Origin: Luteimonas terrae
GTDB taxonomy: Bacteria; Pseudomonadota; Gammaproteobacteria; Xanthomonadales; Xanthomonadaceae
NCBI RefSeq assembly: GCF_004358165.1
Contig: NZ_SMTG01000003.1
Span: 62,001 to 126,000 of the forward strand
Reading direction: 5' to 3'
DNA length: 64,000 nt
The notes under the pieces are model-generated. The model did no database searches. It was not told the origin of the DNA and worked only from the letters and a program-made list of their open reading frames with translations. Positions 49,367 through 57,649 of this stretch are shown one piece after another. The position numbers were made by a program, and so were the translations under genes. Position 1 is the stretch's first letter, and each line of letters starts with the position of its first letter.

Positions 49367-50146
49367 CTAGCCCACCCGCGCCAGACGCTGCAGCGCGATC
49401 GCCGCACACACCAGACCGGTCGCGACGAGCGCGCCCGCGTGCAGCCACGGCGCACCGCCAGCGTCCTGTCCGACCACGCCCAGGGCGAGCTGCGCGTGGT
49501 GCCAGGCCGGCCACACCGGTGCGAGGCGCGCGAAGACATCGGGCAACATCGACAGCGGCAGCCACAGGCCGGACAGGAAGGCCATCGGCAGGAACAGGAT
49601 GTTGACCACCGCCGGTGCTGCGTTCGCGCTGCAGGTCACGCCCAGCAGCAGGCCGATCGCGCCGAACGGAATCGCGCCGAGCACGTTGATACCCCACAAC
49701 GCGGCCCACTGCATCGGCGACAGCGAGACGCCGCCGAACATGCTGGCGAGCAGCGCGAGTTCCAGCGACACGACCAGCGAGAACAGCATCGCCTTGGCGA
49801 GACGCGCGGTGATCCACGACGACCGCGGCGCCGGCAGCGCGCGACGCAGCGCGAACAGCCCGCGCTCGCGGTCGTTGGCCACGGTGACGCCGAAGCCGAA
49901 CAGCGCCGCGCCCAGCGTGCCGAACACGCCGTAGGTCGCCAGCAGGTACTGCGCGGCGCCACCGCCGCTGCGCCCGCCCATCAGCAGGCCGAACATCGCG
50001 TAGAACAGCGCCGGGAACAGCAGCGTCGGAATCACGTACATCGGCTCGCGCAGCATGCGCAGCAGCTCGCAGCGCAGTTCCTGCAGGTGCGCCCGGAACA
50101 CCGACGGAGGCGGCGGTGCGGCGTGACGGATCGCGTCGAGCTTCAT
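49367..50146 (-). CDS. ABC-2 type permease
   Basis: A 259-residue membrane protein with six helices, typical of ABC-2 exporters (YvfS/DrrB-like). It begins with a cytoplasmic amphipathic segment (LQELRCELLRMLREPMYVIPTLLFPALFYAMFGLLM, in part) and has the conserved VANDRERGLFALRRALP loop. Its ATG overlaps the ATPase stop codon as ATGA. With the upstream ATPase it forms one exporter, for lipids, antibiotics or peptides, and the following DesK/DesR-like pair probably regulates it. Confidence 0.9.
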   Translation of the reverse strand: MKLDAIRHAAPPPPSVFRAHLQELRCELLRMLREPMYVIPTLLFPALFYAMFGLLMGGRSGGGAAQYLLATYGVFGTLGAALFGFGVTVANDRERGLFALRRALPAPRSSWITARLAKAMLFSLVVSLELALLASMFGGVSLSPMQWAALWGINVLGAIPFGAIGLLLGVTCSANAAPAVVNILFLPMAFLSGLWLPLSMLPDVFARLAPVWPAWHHAQLALGVVGQDAGGAPWLHAGALVATGLVCAAIALQRLARVG

Positions 50147-51057
50147 GCGGCCTCCCGTTCGGTGGTCATCTGGACGAAGGCCTCGGCCAGTCCGGCGCGC
50201 CGGACCTCGAGATTCGCCAGCGCGGCATCGGCCGCCAGCAGACGGCGCACGAGCGCATCGGCATCGCCCGCGACGATCGACACGCGCGCACCGTCGCGGG
50301 CGACCTGCGTCACGCCCGGCCACGCGGCGATCGTGGCCTCGGACAGCTGCGTGTCGCAGGCGACGTGACGCTGCACGACCTGCGCGCGCACCTCGGCGAC
50401 GCTGCCCGCCATGCGCACGCGGCCACGGTCGAGCACGACGACGCGATCGGCCAGCGCTTCGGCTTCCTCGAGGTAATGCGTGGTCAGCAGCACGCCGGCG
50501 CCCTCGGCGACGAGTTCGCGGATCGCCCGCCACACCTGCTGGCGCGCGTCGATATCCAGACCGGTCGTGGGCTCGTCGAGGAACAGCAGTGACGGCCGCC
50601 CGCACAGCGCGACCGCGAACTGCACGCGACGCTGCTGCCCGCCGGACAGGCGGCCGTAGCGCCGCGTCATCAGACCGTCGAGCCCGGCCAGCGCCGCGCA
50701 GTCGGCGATGCTGCGCGGCGCCGCATACCAGCTGCGCACCAGCGCCAGCAGCTCGGCGACCGTCAGCCGCTCCGGCAGCTGCGTCTGCTGCAGCATCGCG
50801 CCGACCTGCGCCTTGGCGTCGTGTGCGAACGGCGAGCGGCCGAACAGCGTGGCTTCGCCCGCGTCGGCGGGCTGCAGGCCCAGCAGCACTTCAATCGCCG
50901 TGGTCTTGCCGGCGCCGTTGACGCCCAGCAACGCGGTCACGCGGCCGGCCGGCAGCGCGAGATCGACACCGTCGAGCGCCTGCACTGCGCCGCGCTTGCG
51001 GCGCACGCCACGCAGGCGCGCCAGTACGTCGGTGTCGTGGAAGTCCGGGTCGGACAT
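50143..51057 (-). CDS. ABC transporter ATP-binding protein (ABC-2 exporter)
   Basis: A 304-residue ATPase. Walker A is GVNGAGKTT (residues 45-53), the Q loop is MLQQTQLPE, the signature LSGGQQRR, Walker B LLFLDEPTTGLD and the H-loop His is in TTHYLEEAE. A C-terminal extension of about 80 residues is typical of drug or lipid export ATPases (CcmA/YvfR type). GGAG is seven bases before the ATG at 51057. It heads the four-gene operon running left and faces the MacA-like adaptor gene across 231 bp. Confidence 0.93.
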   Translation of the reverse strand: MSDPDFHDTDVLARLRGVRRKRGAVQALDGVDLALPAGRVTALLGVNGAGKTTAIEVLLGLQPADAGEATLFGRSPFAHDAKAQVGAMLQQTQLPERLTVAELLALVRSWYAAPRSIADCAALAGLDGLMTRRYGRLSGGQQRRVQFAVALCGRPSLLFLDEPTTGLDIDARQQVWRAIRELVAEGAGVLLTTHYLEEAEALADRVVVLDRGRVRMAGSVAEVRAQVVQRHVACDTQLSEATIAAWPGVTQVARDGARVSIVAGDADALVRRLLAADAALANLEVRRAGLAEAFVQMTTEREAA

Positions 51058-51288
51058 GGGCGCGCTCCATCGTGGAAGGACGCCAGTCTTCCGCGTGCCG
51101 GCCGGCGCCGGCATTCGCGTGCGTCACATCCGGCGCATGACAGTCGTCAGGTGTAGCGGGAGCCGGCGCTGCGCACACTCTGGCCGCTCCCGGAGCGCCG
51201 GCCGCAGGTCAGGTCCTGACTTCCGGCAGGTTGGAATCCCCTCGGGGCGGCGGTCACACTGGCCGCGGTCCTGCCGTCCAAGGTTGCG

Positions 51289-52518
51289 ATGAACACGAAC
51301 GCCGATCTGTTGAAGGAACTCCGCATCGACCGCAGCGCGCCACCGCCGCCGTCGCGTCGTGGCCTGTGGATCGGCCTCGCCATCGCCGTCCTGCTGCTCG
51401 TGCTGCTGGTGATCGGCGTGCTGGTGCTGGGCAAGCGCGCCGTCGAGGTGGAGACCACCGTCGTCGCCGCACCGACGGCCGCGGGCGCTGCCGGTGGCTC
51501 GGTGCTCGATGCCAGCGGCTACGTCGTCGCGCGGCGCATGGCGACGGTGTCGGCCAAGATCACCGGCCGCGTGCGCGAGGTGCGCATCGAGGAAGGCCAG
51601 CGCGTCGAGGAAGGCGAGATTCTCGCCACCCTCGATCCGATCGACGCCGACGCGCGCCGCGATCTGTCGGCCGCGCAGCTCGAAGCCGCGCGCAGCCAGG
51701 TGGCCGGTGTGCAGGCGCAGTTGACCGAAGCAGCGGCGAATGCCGATCGACTGCAGGCCCTGGTCGGCCAGCAGTTGGTGTCCAAGGCGCAGTACGAACA
51801 GGCCGTCGCCCAGCGTGATGCCCTGCGTGCGCAGCTCGCCACCGCGCGTCGCAATGCGACCGTTGCGAACGAGCAGCTGCGCATCTCGGGCATCGGCGTC
51901 GACGACACGCTGGTGCGCGCGCCGTTCTCCGGCGTGGTCGTCGCCAAGGCCGCACAGCCGGGGGAAATCGTGTCGCCGCTGTCGGCCGGTGGCGGTTTTA
52001 CACGCACCGGCATCGGCACCCTGGTCGACATGGATTCGCTGGAAGTCGAAGTGGACGTGGGTGAGTCCTACATCGGCCGCGTCAAGCCCGGCATGCCGGT
52101 CGAGACCACGCTCAACGCCTACCAGGACTGGAAGATTCCCGGCAGCGTGATCGCCATCGTGCCGACTGCCGATCGCGGCAAGGCGACAGTCAAGGTGCGC
52201 ATCGCGCTCGACGCCAAGGACGCGCGCATCGTGCCGGACATGGGCGCGACGGTGAGCTTCCTCGAACAGGCGCGTCCCGCGCAGGACGCCGACGCGCCGC
52301 GCCTGCTGCGCGTGCCGGCGACGGTGCTGTCCGAGCGCCACGGCGCGCAGGTGGTGTTCGTCGTCGATGGCGACGTGGTGCGCCAGCGCGCCGTCGAAGT
52401 GGGCGAACGCGTTGGCGGCAATGTCGAGATCGCCAGGGGCGTGACGCCCGGCGACGAGCTGGTGGTGGGTGCCCCCGATGCGCTCGCCGACGGCAGCCGC
52501 GTGCAGGTCAAGGAATAA
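51289..52518 (+). CDS. MacA/RND-type periplasmic adaptor (membrane fusion protein)
   Basis: A 409-residue inner-membrane-anchored adaptor with one N-terminal helix (about 25-47). Next come a lipoyl/barrel-sandwich half (ASGYVVARRMATVSAKITGRV), a coiled-coil hairpin (about 115-195, AAQLEAARSQVAGVQAQLTEAAA), the second lipoyl half (RAPFSGVVVAKAAQPGEIVS) and beta-barrel and membrane-proximal domains. It would link an ABC permease complex to an outer-membrane channel. AAGG lies five bases before the ATG. It heads a five-gene operon with an ATPase and two FtsX-like permeases. No TolC-type gene is in view. Confidence 0.9.
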   Translation: MNTNADLLKELRIDRSAPPPPSRRGLWIGLAIAVLLLVLLVIGVLVLGKRAVEVETTVVAAPTAAGAAGGSVLDASGYVVARRMATVSAKITGRVREVRIEEGQRVEEGEILATLDPIDADARRDLSAAQLEAARSQVAGVQAQLTEAAANADRLQALVGQQLVSKAQYEQAVAQRDALRAQLATARRNATVANEQLRISGIGVDDTLVRAPFSGVVVAKAAQPGEIVSPLSAGGGFTRTGIGTLVDMDSLEVEVDVGESYIGRVKPGMPVETTLNAYQDWKIPGSVIAIVPTADRGKATVKVRIALDAKDARIVPDMGATVSFLEQARPAQDADAPRLLRVPATVLSERHGAQVVFVVDGDVVRQRAVEVGERVGGNVEIARGVTPGDELVVGAPDALADGSRVQVKE

Positions 52519-52580
52519 GGGGCCGCGGGCATCCGCCCGCGGAATCGCTGCGCTTTGCAATATCGATAGGGGGAATGACG

Positions 52581-53270
52581 ATGGCACTGGTGTCGATCCG
52601 CAATCTCACCAAGACCTACCAGCGCGGACCGGAGAAGGTCGAGGTGCTGCACGGGGTGAACCTCGATATCGCCGAGGGCGATTTCGTCGCGCTGATGGGC
52701 CCGTCGGGCTCGGGCAAGACCACGCTGCTGAACCTGATCGGCGGGCTCGACACGCCCAGCGGCGGCGAGATCGCCGTCAACGGCGAGCGCATCGACAACA
52801 TGGGCGGCGGACAGCTGTCTGGCTGGCGCAGCCGCAACGTCGGATACGTGTTCCAGTTCTACAACCTGATGCCGGCGCTGACCGCGCAGAAGAATGTCGA
52901 GCTGCCGCTGCTGCTGACGAAGCTCTCGGGCGCGCAGCGCAAGCGCAATGCCGAGATCGCGCTGACGCTGGTGGGGCTTGCGGACCGCACGAAGCACAAA
53001 CCCAACGAACTCTCGGGCGGCCAGCAGCAGCGCGTCGCGATCGCCCGCGCGATCGTGTCCGACCCGACACTGCTGATCTGCGACGAGCCGACCGGCGATC
53101 TCGATCGCCAGTCGGCCGAAGATATCCTGGGCCTGCTGCAGACGCTCAACCGCGAACACGGCAAGACCATCGTCATGGTCACCCACGACCCGAAGGCGGC
53201 CGAGTACGCGAGTCATACGCTGCATCTGGACAAGGGCACGCTGGTCGGCGAGCACGCGCAAGCGGCGTGA
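52581..53270 (+). CDS. MacB/LolD-type ABC transporter ATPase
   Basis: A 229-residue ATPase of the MacB/LolD/FtsE class. Walker A is GPSGSGKTT, the Q loop [13 protein letters not shown], the signature LSGGQQQR, Walker [13 protein letters not shown] and the H loop [12 protein letters not shown] place the start at the ATG at 52581 because the AGGGGG motif (52568-52573) is then seven bases away; an ATG at 52575 is too close. It partners the two permeases downstream as a mechanotransmission-type exporter. A repeat element sits between this gene and the first permease. Confidence 0.92.
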   Translation: MALVSIRNLTKTYQRGPEKVEVLHGVNLDIAEGDFVALMGPSGSGKTTLLNLIGGLDTPSGGEIAVNGERIDNMGGGQLSGWRSRNVGYVFQFYNLMPALTAQKNVELPLLLTKLSGAQRKRNAEIALTLVGLADRTKHKPNELSGGQQQRVAIARAIVSDPTLLICDEPTGDLDRQSAEDILGLLQTLNREHGKTIVMVTHDPKAAEYASHTLHLDKGTLVGEHAQAA

Positions 53271-53279
53271 TCGCCTGAG

Positions 53280-53426
53280 CCCTCCCCCGCCTGCGGGGGA
53301 GGGTTGGGTGGGGGCAAACGGTCAGTGAGCGAGAAGAGCGATTGCTCAGACGTCCTGACCAGTTCGATTTCCTCTTGAGCTGACGCTTCGCCCCCATCCC
53401 GGCCTTCCCCCGCACGCGGGGGAAGG
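53280..53426. repeat. Paired-hairpin GC repeat, copy D (inside an operon)
   Basis: Left arm CCCTCCCCCGCCTGCGGGGGAGGG (given in pieces: CCCTCCCCCG, CGGGGGAGGG) leads into TTGGGTGGGGGCAAAC and contains the G-quadruplex motif at about 53295-53314. The right arm is CGCCCCCATCCCGGCC with the CTTCCCCCGC/GCGGGGGAAG hairpin. It occupies the 200 bp between the ATPase gene and the first permease gene of one transporter operon. Confidence 0.9.
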
Positions 53427-53472
53427 CGCAAAGCCCGCATTGAACTCCTGAAAGCACACAGCAGGACATCCC

Positions 53473-54636
53473 ATGAAATACCTGCATCTGATCTGGGCGG
53501 CGCTGATGCGCCGCAAGACCCGCACCGCGCTGACGGTCATGTCGATCGTCGCGGCCTTCCTGCTGTTCGGCCTGCTCGACGGTATCCGCGTGGCATTCGC
53601 GCAGATGGGCCAGAACGCCGACGGTGCGCAGCGCCTGCAGACCTCGTCGCGGCTGTCCTTCATCGAGACTTTGCCGCAGGCCCTGGGCAAGCGCATCGAA
53701 CTGGTCGACAACATCGAGGCGGTCACCTACGCCAACTGGTTCGGCGGCACCTACCAGGGGCCGCGCAACCAGCTCTTCACCTTCGCGGTCGCGCCGAACT
53801 ATCTCGATCTCTATCCCGAGATCGTCGTCGACAAGGCCGAGCGTGAGGCCTTCGCGCGCACGCGCACCGGCGTGCTGGTCGGCGAGAAGCTGATGCAGCG
53901 TTTCGACTGGAAGGTCGGCGAGCGCATTCCGCTGCAGTCGTCGATCTTCCCCAACAGCGACGGCTCGCTGAACTGGTCGTTCGACATCGTCGGCGTGATG
54001 CGCAACAAGGACGCCAAGGGCGGCGGCTTCAACGACCAGCTGCTGCTGATGCACTGGGACTACTTCGCCGAGTCCACGCCCTATGTCGACGGTGACGTGG
54101 GCTGGTACATCAGCCGCGTGTCCGACGTGCGACGCGCCGACCGCGCGGCCAAGGCGATCGACGCGCTGTCGGCCAACTCGCCCAACGAGACCCGCACCAT
54201 GACCGAGGCCGCCGCGTTCGCCTCGCAGCTCAAGCAGATGGCCGACATCGGCCTGATCGTCGGCGCGATCATGGGCGCGGTGTTCTTCACCCTGCTGCTG
54301 CTGACCGGCAACACCATGGCGCAGGCGGTGCGCGAGCGCACGTCCGAACTCGCCGTGCTCAAGACCATCGGTTTTTCCAGCACCGCGGTGCTGATGCTCG
54401 TGCTCGCCGAGTCGGTGGTGCTGGTGCTGTTCGGCGGCACGCTGGGCCTGGGTCTGGCGACGGTGATCAGCGCCGGCGTGACCGCGTTCGCCGGCGACAT
54501 GCTGCGGCTGAGCGTGGGCTGGGAAAACTGGGCGCTGGGCCTGTGCCTGATGGTCGCCATCGGCATCGTCGTCGGCGCGTTGCCGGCCGTGCGCGCGATG
54601 CGCCTGAACATCGTCGATGCCCTCGCGGGCCGCTGA
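53473..54636 (+). CDS. FtsX/MacB-family ABC permease 1
   Basis: A 387-residue permease with the MacB-type layout: one N-terminal helix (ALTVMSIVAAFLLFGLL), a large periplasmic domain (about 40-260) and three C-terminal helices (IGLIVGAIMGAVFFTLLLL, VLMLVLAESVVLVLFGGTLGLG, LGLCLMVAIGIVVGALP). The ERTSELAVLKTIGFS segment is the coupling helix region contacting the ATPase. AGGA lies six bases before the ATG. The second permease follows by 10 bp. The pair probably forms a heterodimer. Confidence 0.92.
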   Translation: MKYLHLIWAALMRRKTRTALTVMSIVAAFLLFGLLDGIRVAFAQMGQNADGAQRLQTSSRLSFIETLPQALGKRIELVDNIEAVTYANWFGGTYQGPRNQLFTFAVAPNYLDLYPEIVVDKAEREAFARTRTGVLVGEKLMQRFDWKVGERIPLQSSIFPNSDGSLNWSFDIVGVMRNKDAKGGGFNDQLLLMHWDYFAESTPYVDGDVGWYISRVSDVRRADRAAKAIDALSANSPNETRTMTEAAAFASQLKQMADIGLIVGAIMGAVFFTLLLLTGNTMAQAVRERTSELAVLKTIGFSSTAVLMLVLAESVVLVLFGGTLGLGLATVISAGVTAFAGDMLRLSVGWENWALGLCLMVAIGIVVGALPAVRAMRLNIVDALAGR

Positions 54637-54646
54637 GGAGACCGCC

Positions 54647-55975
54647 ATGCATCCGTTCCTGAAATCCGTGCTGCAGAACGCCGGCCTCGTCTTCGCGCTG
54701 GTCATCGCGCTGGTCGTCTGGATCCTCGCGCCCTGGTACGTGCTGCTCGCGCTCGCGGTGATCGCCGCGCTGTGGATGCTGCTGAGCCACGGCGGTCGTC
54801 AGGCCGCATCGGTCAGCCATGTCGGCATCAGCACGCTGGGCCAGCGCCTCGGCGCCTCGTCGGTGGTGGTGATCGGCATCGCCGGCGTCGTTGCGGTGCT
54901 GGTCGCGCTGCTGTCGATGGCCGAGGGCTATCGCCACACTGTCGGCAGCACCGGCGATGCGTCGACGGCGATCGTGCTGCGCGGCGGCTCGGCAGCCGAG
55001 GTGATGTCGGTCATCGACCGCTCGCTGATCAACACCGTGGTGCAGGCGCCGGAAATCGCCCGCGATGCGAGCGGTCGTCCGCTGGCGTCGCCCGAACTCG
55101 TCGTCGCCGCCAACCTGCCGCTGCGCGGCGGTGCGCCCGACGAGGACGGCAGCGTGCAGTTCCGGGGCGTCGGCGAGCTGGCCTTCCAGGTGCGACCGAA
55201 CCTGCGCATCGTCGAAGGCCGCATGTTCGAGACCGGACGCCGCGAACTGATCGTCGGCAAGGGTGCGCGCCGACAGTTCGCGGGCCTCGAGCCGGGCCAG
55301 ACCGTTCGCCTGGGCAGCGACACCTGGGAGGTCGTGGGCGCGTTCGAATCGAACGATGCGAACGACTCGGAAATCTGGGCCGATGCGGAAGTCGTCGCGA
55401 CGACCTACCGCCGCGGTTCCAGCCGCGCGTCGATCACCGCGCGCCTGACCAGCGCCGATGCGTTCAAGGCGTTCAAGGCCACGCTGGACGCCGACCCGCG
55501 CACCCAGGTCGAGGTCAGCACCACGCTGGACTATTTCGCCAAGCAGTCCGAGGGCATGAGCAAGGTGCTGCGCATCATCGGCATCGTGGTCGGCAGCATC
55601 ATGGCGGTGGGCGCGGTGTTCGGCGCGCTCAACACCATGTTCGCGACCGTGGCCGCGCGTGCGCGCGAGATCGCGACGCTGCGCGCGATCGGCTTCCGCG
55701 GCCTGCCGGTGGTCGTGGCGGTGATGCTGGAGACGATGCTGCTGGCCCTGCTGGGCGGCGTGCTCGGCGGCTTCATCGCCTGGGTGGTGTTCGACGGCTA
55801 TGGTGCGTCGACACTGGCAGGCGGCGTGGGACAGATGACCTTCGAATTCCTGGTGACACCGGCGTTGCTGTGGAGCGGGCTGAAGTGGGCGTTGGCGATC
55901 GGCTTCGTCGGCGGCCTGTTCCCGGCGGTGCGCGCGGCGCAGCTGCCGGTGACCACGGCCTTGCGCGCGGCATGA
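54647..55975 (+). CDS. FtsX/MacB-family ABC permease 2
   Basis: A 442-residue permease. Unlike permease 1, it has extra hydrophobic N-terminal helices (LVFALVIALVVWILAPWYVLLALAVIAALWML, in parts) before the usual MacB helix (GVVAVLVALLSMAEGY). It then has a periplasmic domain (about 100-290) and three C-terminal helices. The conserved AREIATLRAIGFR coupling region is present. GAGGAG six bases before the ATG at 54647 selects this start. The next gene overlaps its stop codon as ATGA. Confidence 0.92.
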   Translation: MHPFLKSVLQNAGLVFALVIALVVWILAPWYVLLALAVIAALWMLLSHGGRQAASVSHVGISTLGQRLGASSVVVIGIAGVVAVLVALLSMAEGYRHTVGSTGDASTAIVLRGGSAAEVMSVIDRSLINTVVQAPEIARDASGRPLASPELVVAANLPLRGGAPDEDGSVQFRGVGELAFQVRPNLRIVEGRMFETGRRELIVGKGARRQFAGLEPGQTVRLGSDTWEVVGAFESNDANDSEIWADAEVVATTYRRGSSRASITARLTSADAFKAFKATLDADPRTQVEVSTTLDYFAKQSEGMSKVLRIIGIVVGSIMAVGAVFGALNTMFATVAARAREIATLRAIGFRGLPVVVAVMLETMLLALLGGVLGGFIAWVVFDGYGASTLAGGVGQMTFEFLVTPALLWSGLKWALAIGFVGGLFPAVRAAQLPVTTALRAA

Positions 55976-56280
55976 GCCCGTCTGCGCCCGACGCGTTGTC
56001 GAATGCCGATATCGCACGCGAGATCCAGGCGCTGCAGGCCCGCGCCTTCGAACGCTACGAGGACGCCGCGTTGCAGGCCGAAGCCGATCCCGCGCGCAGC
56101 GCGGCGATCTACGCGAAAGCCGAGCAGGACACCGCACCATGGATCGCACGCGCGAACGCGCTCAACGACGAGCGCGTCGCCCGCTACCGCCGTCGCGCGC
56201 AGCGCTGGCGCCGCGCGGCGCTGGTGATCGGCGTGGTCGGCACCGCGGTCGTGCTGTGGATGCTGTCGCGGATGCAGTGA
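55972..56280 (+). CDS. Small tail-anchored protein of the ABC operon
   Basis: A 102-residue protein: a charged helical domain (residues 1-78, DIAREIQALQARAFERYEDAA) is followed by one C-terminal membrane helix (AALVIGVVGTAVVLWMLSRMQ). It is translationally coupled (ATGA) to permease 2 and so probably assembles with the transporter. I do not recognise the family. The final 46 bp (VGTAVVLWMLSRMQ and stop) are repeated at 56641-56686 through a local tandem duplication. Confidence 0.78.
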   Translation: MSPSAPDALSNADIAREIQALQARAFERYEDAALQAEADPARSAAIYAKAEQDTAPWIARANALNDERVARYRRRAQRWRRAALVIGVVGTAVVLWMLSRMQ

Positions 56281-56317
56281 GGCTCCCACACCCAGGCGAC
56301 GCGGAATGCGCTTCGAG

Positions 56318-56472
56318 CCCTCCCCCGTCGCACGGGGGAGGGTTGGGTGGGGGCAAACCGTCGGACACCGCAGACGATGACGCGAGCGGAAACACGAGAC
56401 CGCACGTCTCTCTTGATGCTTCGATCTGGGTGTTCGCCCCCATCCCAGCCTTCCCCCGCACGCGGGGGAAGG
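56318..56472. repeat. Paired-hairpin GC repeat, copy E
   Basis: A complete element: CCCTCCCCCGTCGCACGGGG hairpin, then GAGGGTTGGGTGGGGGCAAAC, about 70 bp of unique sequence, GTTCGCCCCCATCCCAGCC and the CTTCCCCCGC/GCGGGGGAAG hairpin. It lies within copy 1 of the local tandem duplication. Confidence 0.9.
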
Positions 56473-56527
56473 AGCAGTTCCTGGCGCGTTCGAGCATCCA
56501 TCACGGGTCGCAACCCGATCGATCGCA

Positions 56528-56641
56528 TCAGTGCCCCGATCGATCCAGCAACCCATCCGCCAACGCCTGCTGCACGTCTTCCGCAGTGTCGATGTCCTGC
56601 ATCAGCATCGGCGCCTGCAGCTGGAACAGGTCCCGCTCCGG
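56528..56641 (-). pseudogene. Remnant of 3' end of the MobA-like gene
   Basis: The last 37 codons of the nucleotidyltransferase at 56857-57474 are repeated here, reading PERDLFQLQAPMLMQDID and ending LLDRSGH with a stop. The intact gene has PEKDLF and LLDRTGH. There is no start or active site, so this is a leftover from the tandem duplication. Confidence 0.88.
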
Positions 56642-56686
56642 GTCGGCACCGCGGTCGTGCTGTGGATGCTGTCGCGGATGCAGTGA
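56641..56686 (+). pseudogene. Remnant of 3' end of the tail-anchored gene
   Basis: This segment repeats the final 15 codons of the gene ending at 56280 (GTAVVLWMLSRMQ plus stop) exactly, directly fused to the transferase remnant. It has no start codon and is not expected to be expressed. Confidence 0.85.
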
Positions 56687-56725
56687 GGCCTCACCGTCTC
56701 CGAGCGGCGCAAGATGCGCTGTGAG

Positions 56726-56804
56726 CCCTCCCCGTCGTACGGGGGAGGGTTGGGTGGGGGCGAACCGTCAGCCATCACAGACGATGACGCGCGCGGGGAA
56801 AGGA
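56726..56804. repeat. Paired-hairpin GC repeat, copy F (deleted)
   Basis: Only the left arm (CCCTCCCCGTCGTACGGGG then GAGGGTTGGGTGGGGGCGAAC) and a stump of the right arm (CGCGGGGAAAGG) remain. Compared with copy E, the unique centre and most of the right arm were lost by deletion between CGCG repeats. Confidence 0.85.
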
Positions 56805-56856
56805 GCAGTTACTAGCGCGTTCGAGCATCCATCACGGTTCTCAACGATCGATCGCA

Positions 56857-57474
56857 TCAGTGCCCCGTTCGATCCAGCAACCCATCCGCCAGCGCCTGCT
56901 GCACGTCTTCCGCAGTATCGATGTCCTGCATCAGCATCGGCGCCTGCAGCTGGAACAGATCCTTCTCCGGCAATGCCGCGAGCAACGCGCCGAAGCCGCG
57001 GTCGCCTGCCAGCATGTCGACCTGCGCGAACAGCGCATGCGACAGCACCGCCGGCGACCCGGGTCGTTCGCCGTGCATCACCGCCGCGCAACCCGAGCGC
57101 ACCGTGCGGGAACCGTCCAGCAGCGCGCGCAGATGCAGGGCGTTGAGCGCGGGCTGGTCGATACCGGTGACGAGCACCGGGCCGCGATGCGCCTTCAGCT
57201 GCGCCGCAGCGGCGAACAGGCTGGCCGCCAGACCTTCGCGCCAGTCGGCGACCTCGCACAGTTCCAGCGTGTGCCGCGACGGCGCGAGTTCCGCCGCCAC
57301 GGCGTCGTGGTAGGCGCCCAGCATCACGACCAGCCGGCACGGTCGCGTCTCCGCCGCCAAGCGCACCACGCGTGCGACCAGGCTTTCGCCATCGCGCCGC
57401 AGCAGTTGCTTAGGCCGGCCCAGGCGTGTGCTGCCGCCCGCGGCCAGCACGATCGCGGCGTGCGCGGCGGTCAT
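56857..57474 (-). CDS. MobA/MocA-like nucleotidyltransferase
   Basis: A 205-residue enzyme of the NTP_transf_3 group. The nucleotide-binding motif is IVLAAGGSTRLGRPKQLL (residues 8-25), and later GIDQPALNALHLRALL and GERPGSPAVLS match MocA (molybdopterin cytidylyltransferase)-like proteins. Members transfer CMP or GMP to molybdopterin, or nucleotides to other phosphates. No molybdenum enzyme is nearby, so the substrate is open. No clear Shine-Dalgarno precedes the ATG. Its 3' end was copied in the adjacent tandem duplication. Confidence 0.88.
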   Translation of the reverse strand: MTAAHAAIVLAAGGSTRLGRPKQLLRRDGESLVARVVRLAAETRPCRLVVMLGAYHDAVAAELAPSRHTLELCEVADWREGLAASLFAAAAQLKAHRGPVLVTGIDQPALNALHLRALLDGSRTVRSGCAAVMHGERPGSPAVLSHALFAQVDMLAGDRGFGALLAALPEKDLFQLQAPMLMQDIDTAEDVQQALADGLLDRTGH

Positions 57475-57649
57475 CGGGTGGGTCCGGAGTGGTGCTCGGG
57501 CATCGCTGCACTCTGCCAGAAGCGCCGTCCCCGGACCGCGTCACACCGATGAACGGCGACCGTCTGTAACGCCGTTGTCATGCGGATGCGATAGCGACGC
57601 CCGGGCGCGCGTCGATAGTCTGCGCGGCCGTCTGCCCTCGCCCATCGCC

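Larger units (their letters stand above)
56235..56970. repeat. Decayed tandem duplication spanning two gene 3' ends
   Basis: Copy 1 (56235-56640) and copy 2 (56641-56970) each hold, in order, the 3' end of the small tail-anchored gene, a GC repeat element, and the 3' end of the convergent nucleotidyltransferase gene. The join at 56640/56641 fuses CTCCGG of the transferase to GTCGGCACCG of the small gene. Copy 2 lacks about 79 bp of the repeat element between two CGCG tetramers. Many point differences show that it is not an assembly artefact. Confidence 0.88.

Noticed and set aside
56347..57146. Open frames crossing the tandem duplication
   Set aside because: They are built from hairpin repeats and gene-end remnants, and their repeated peptide segments simply reflect the duplicated DNA.
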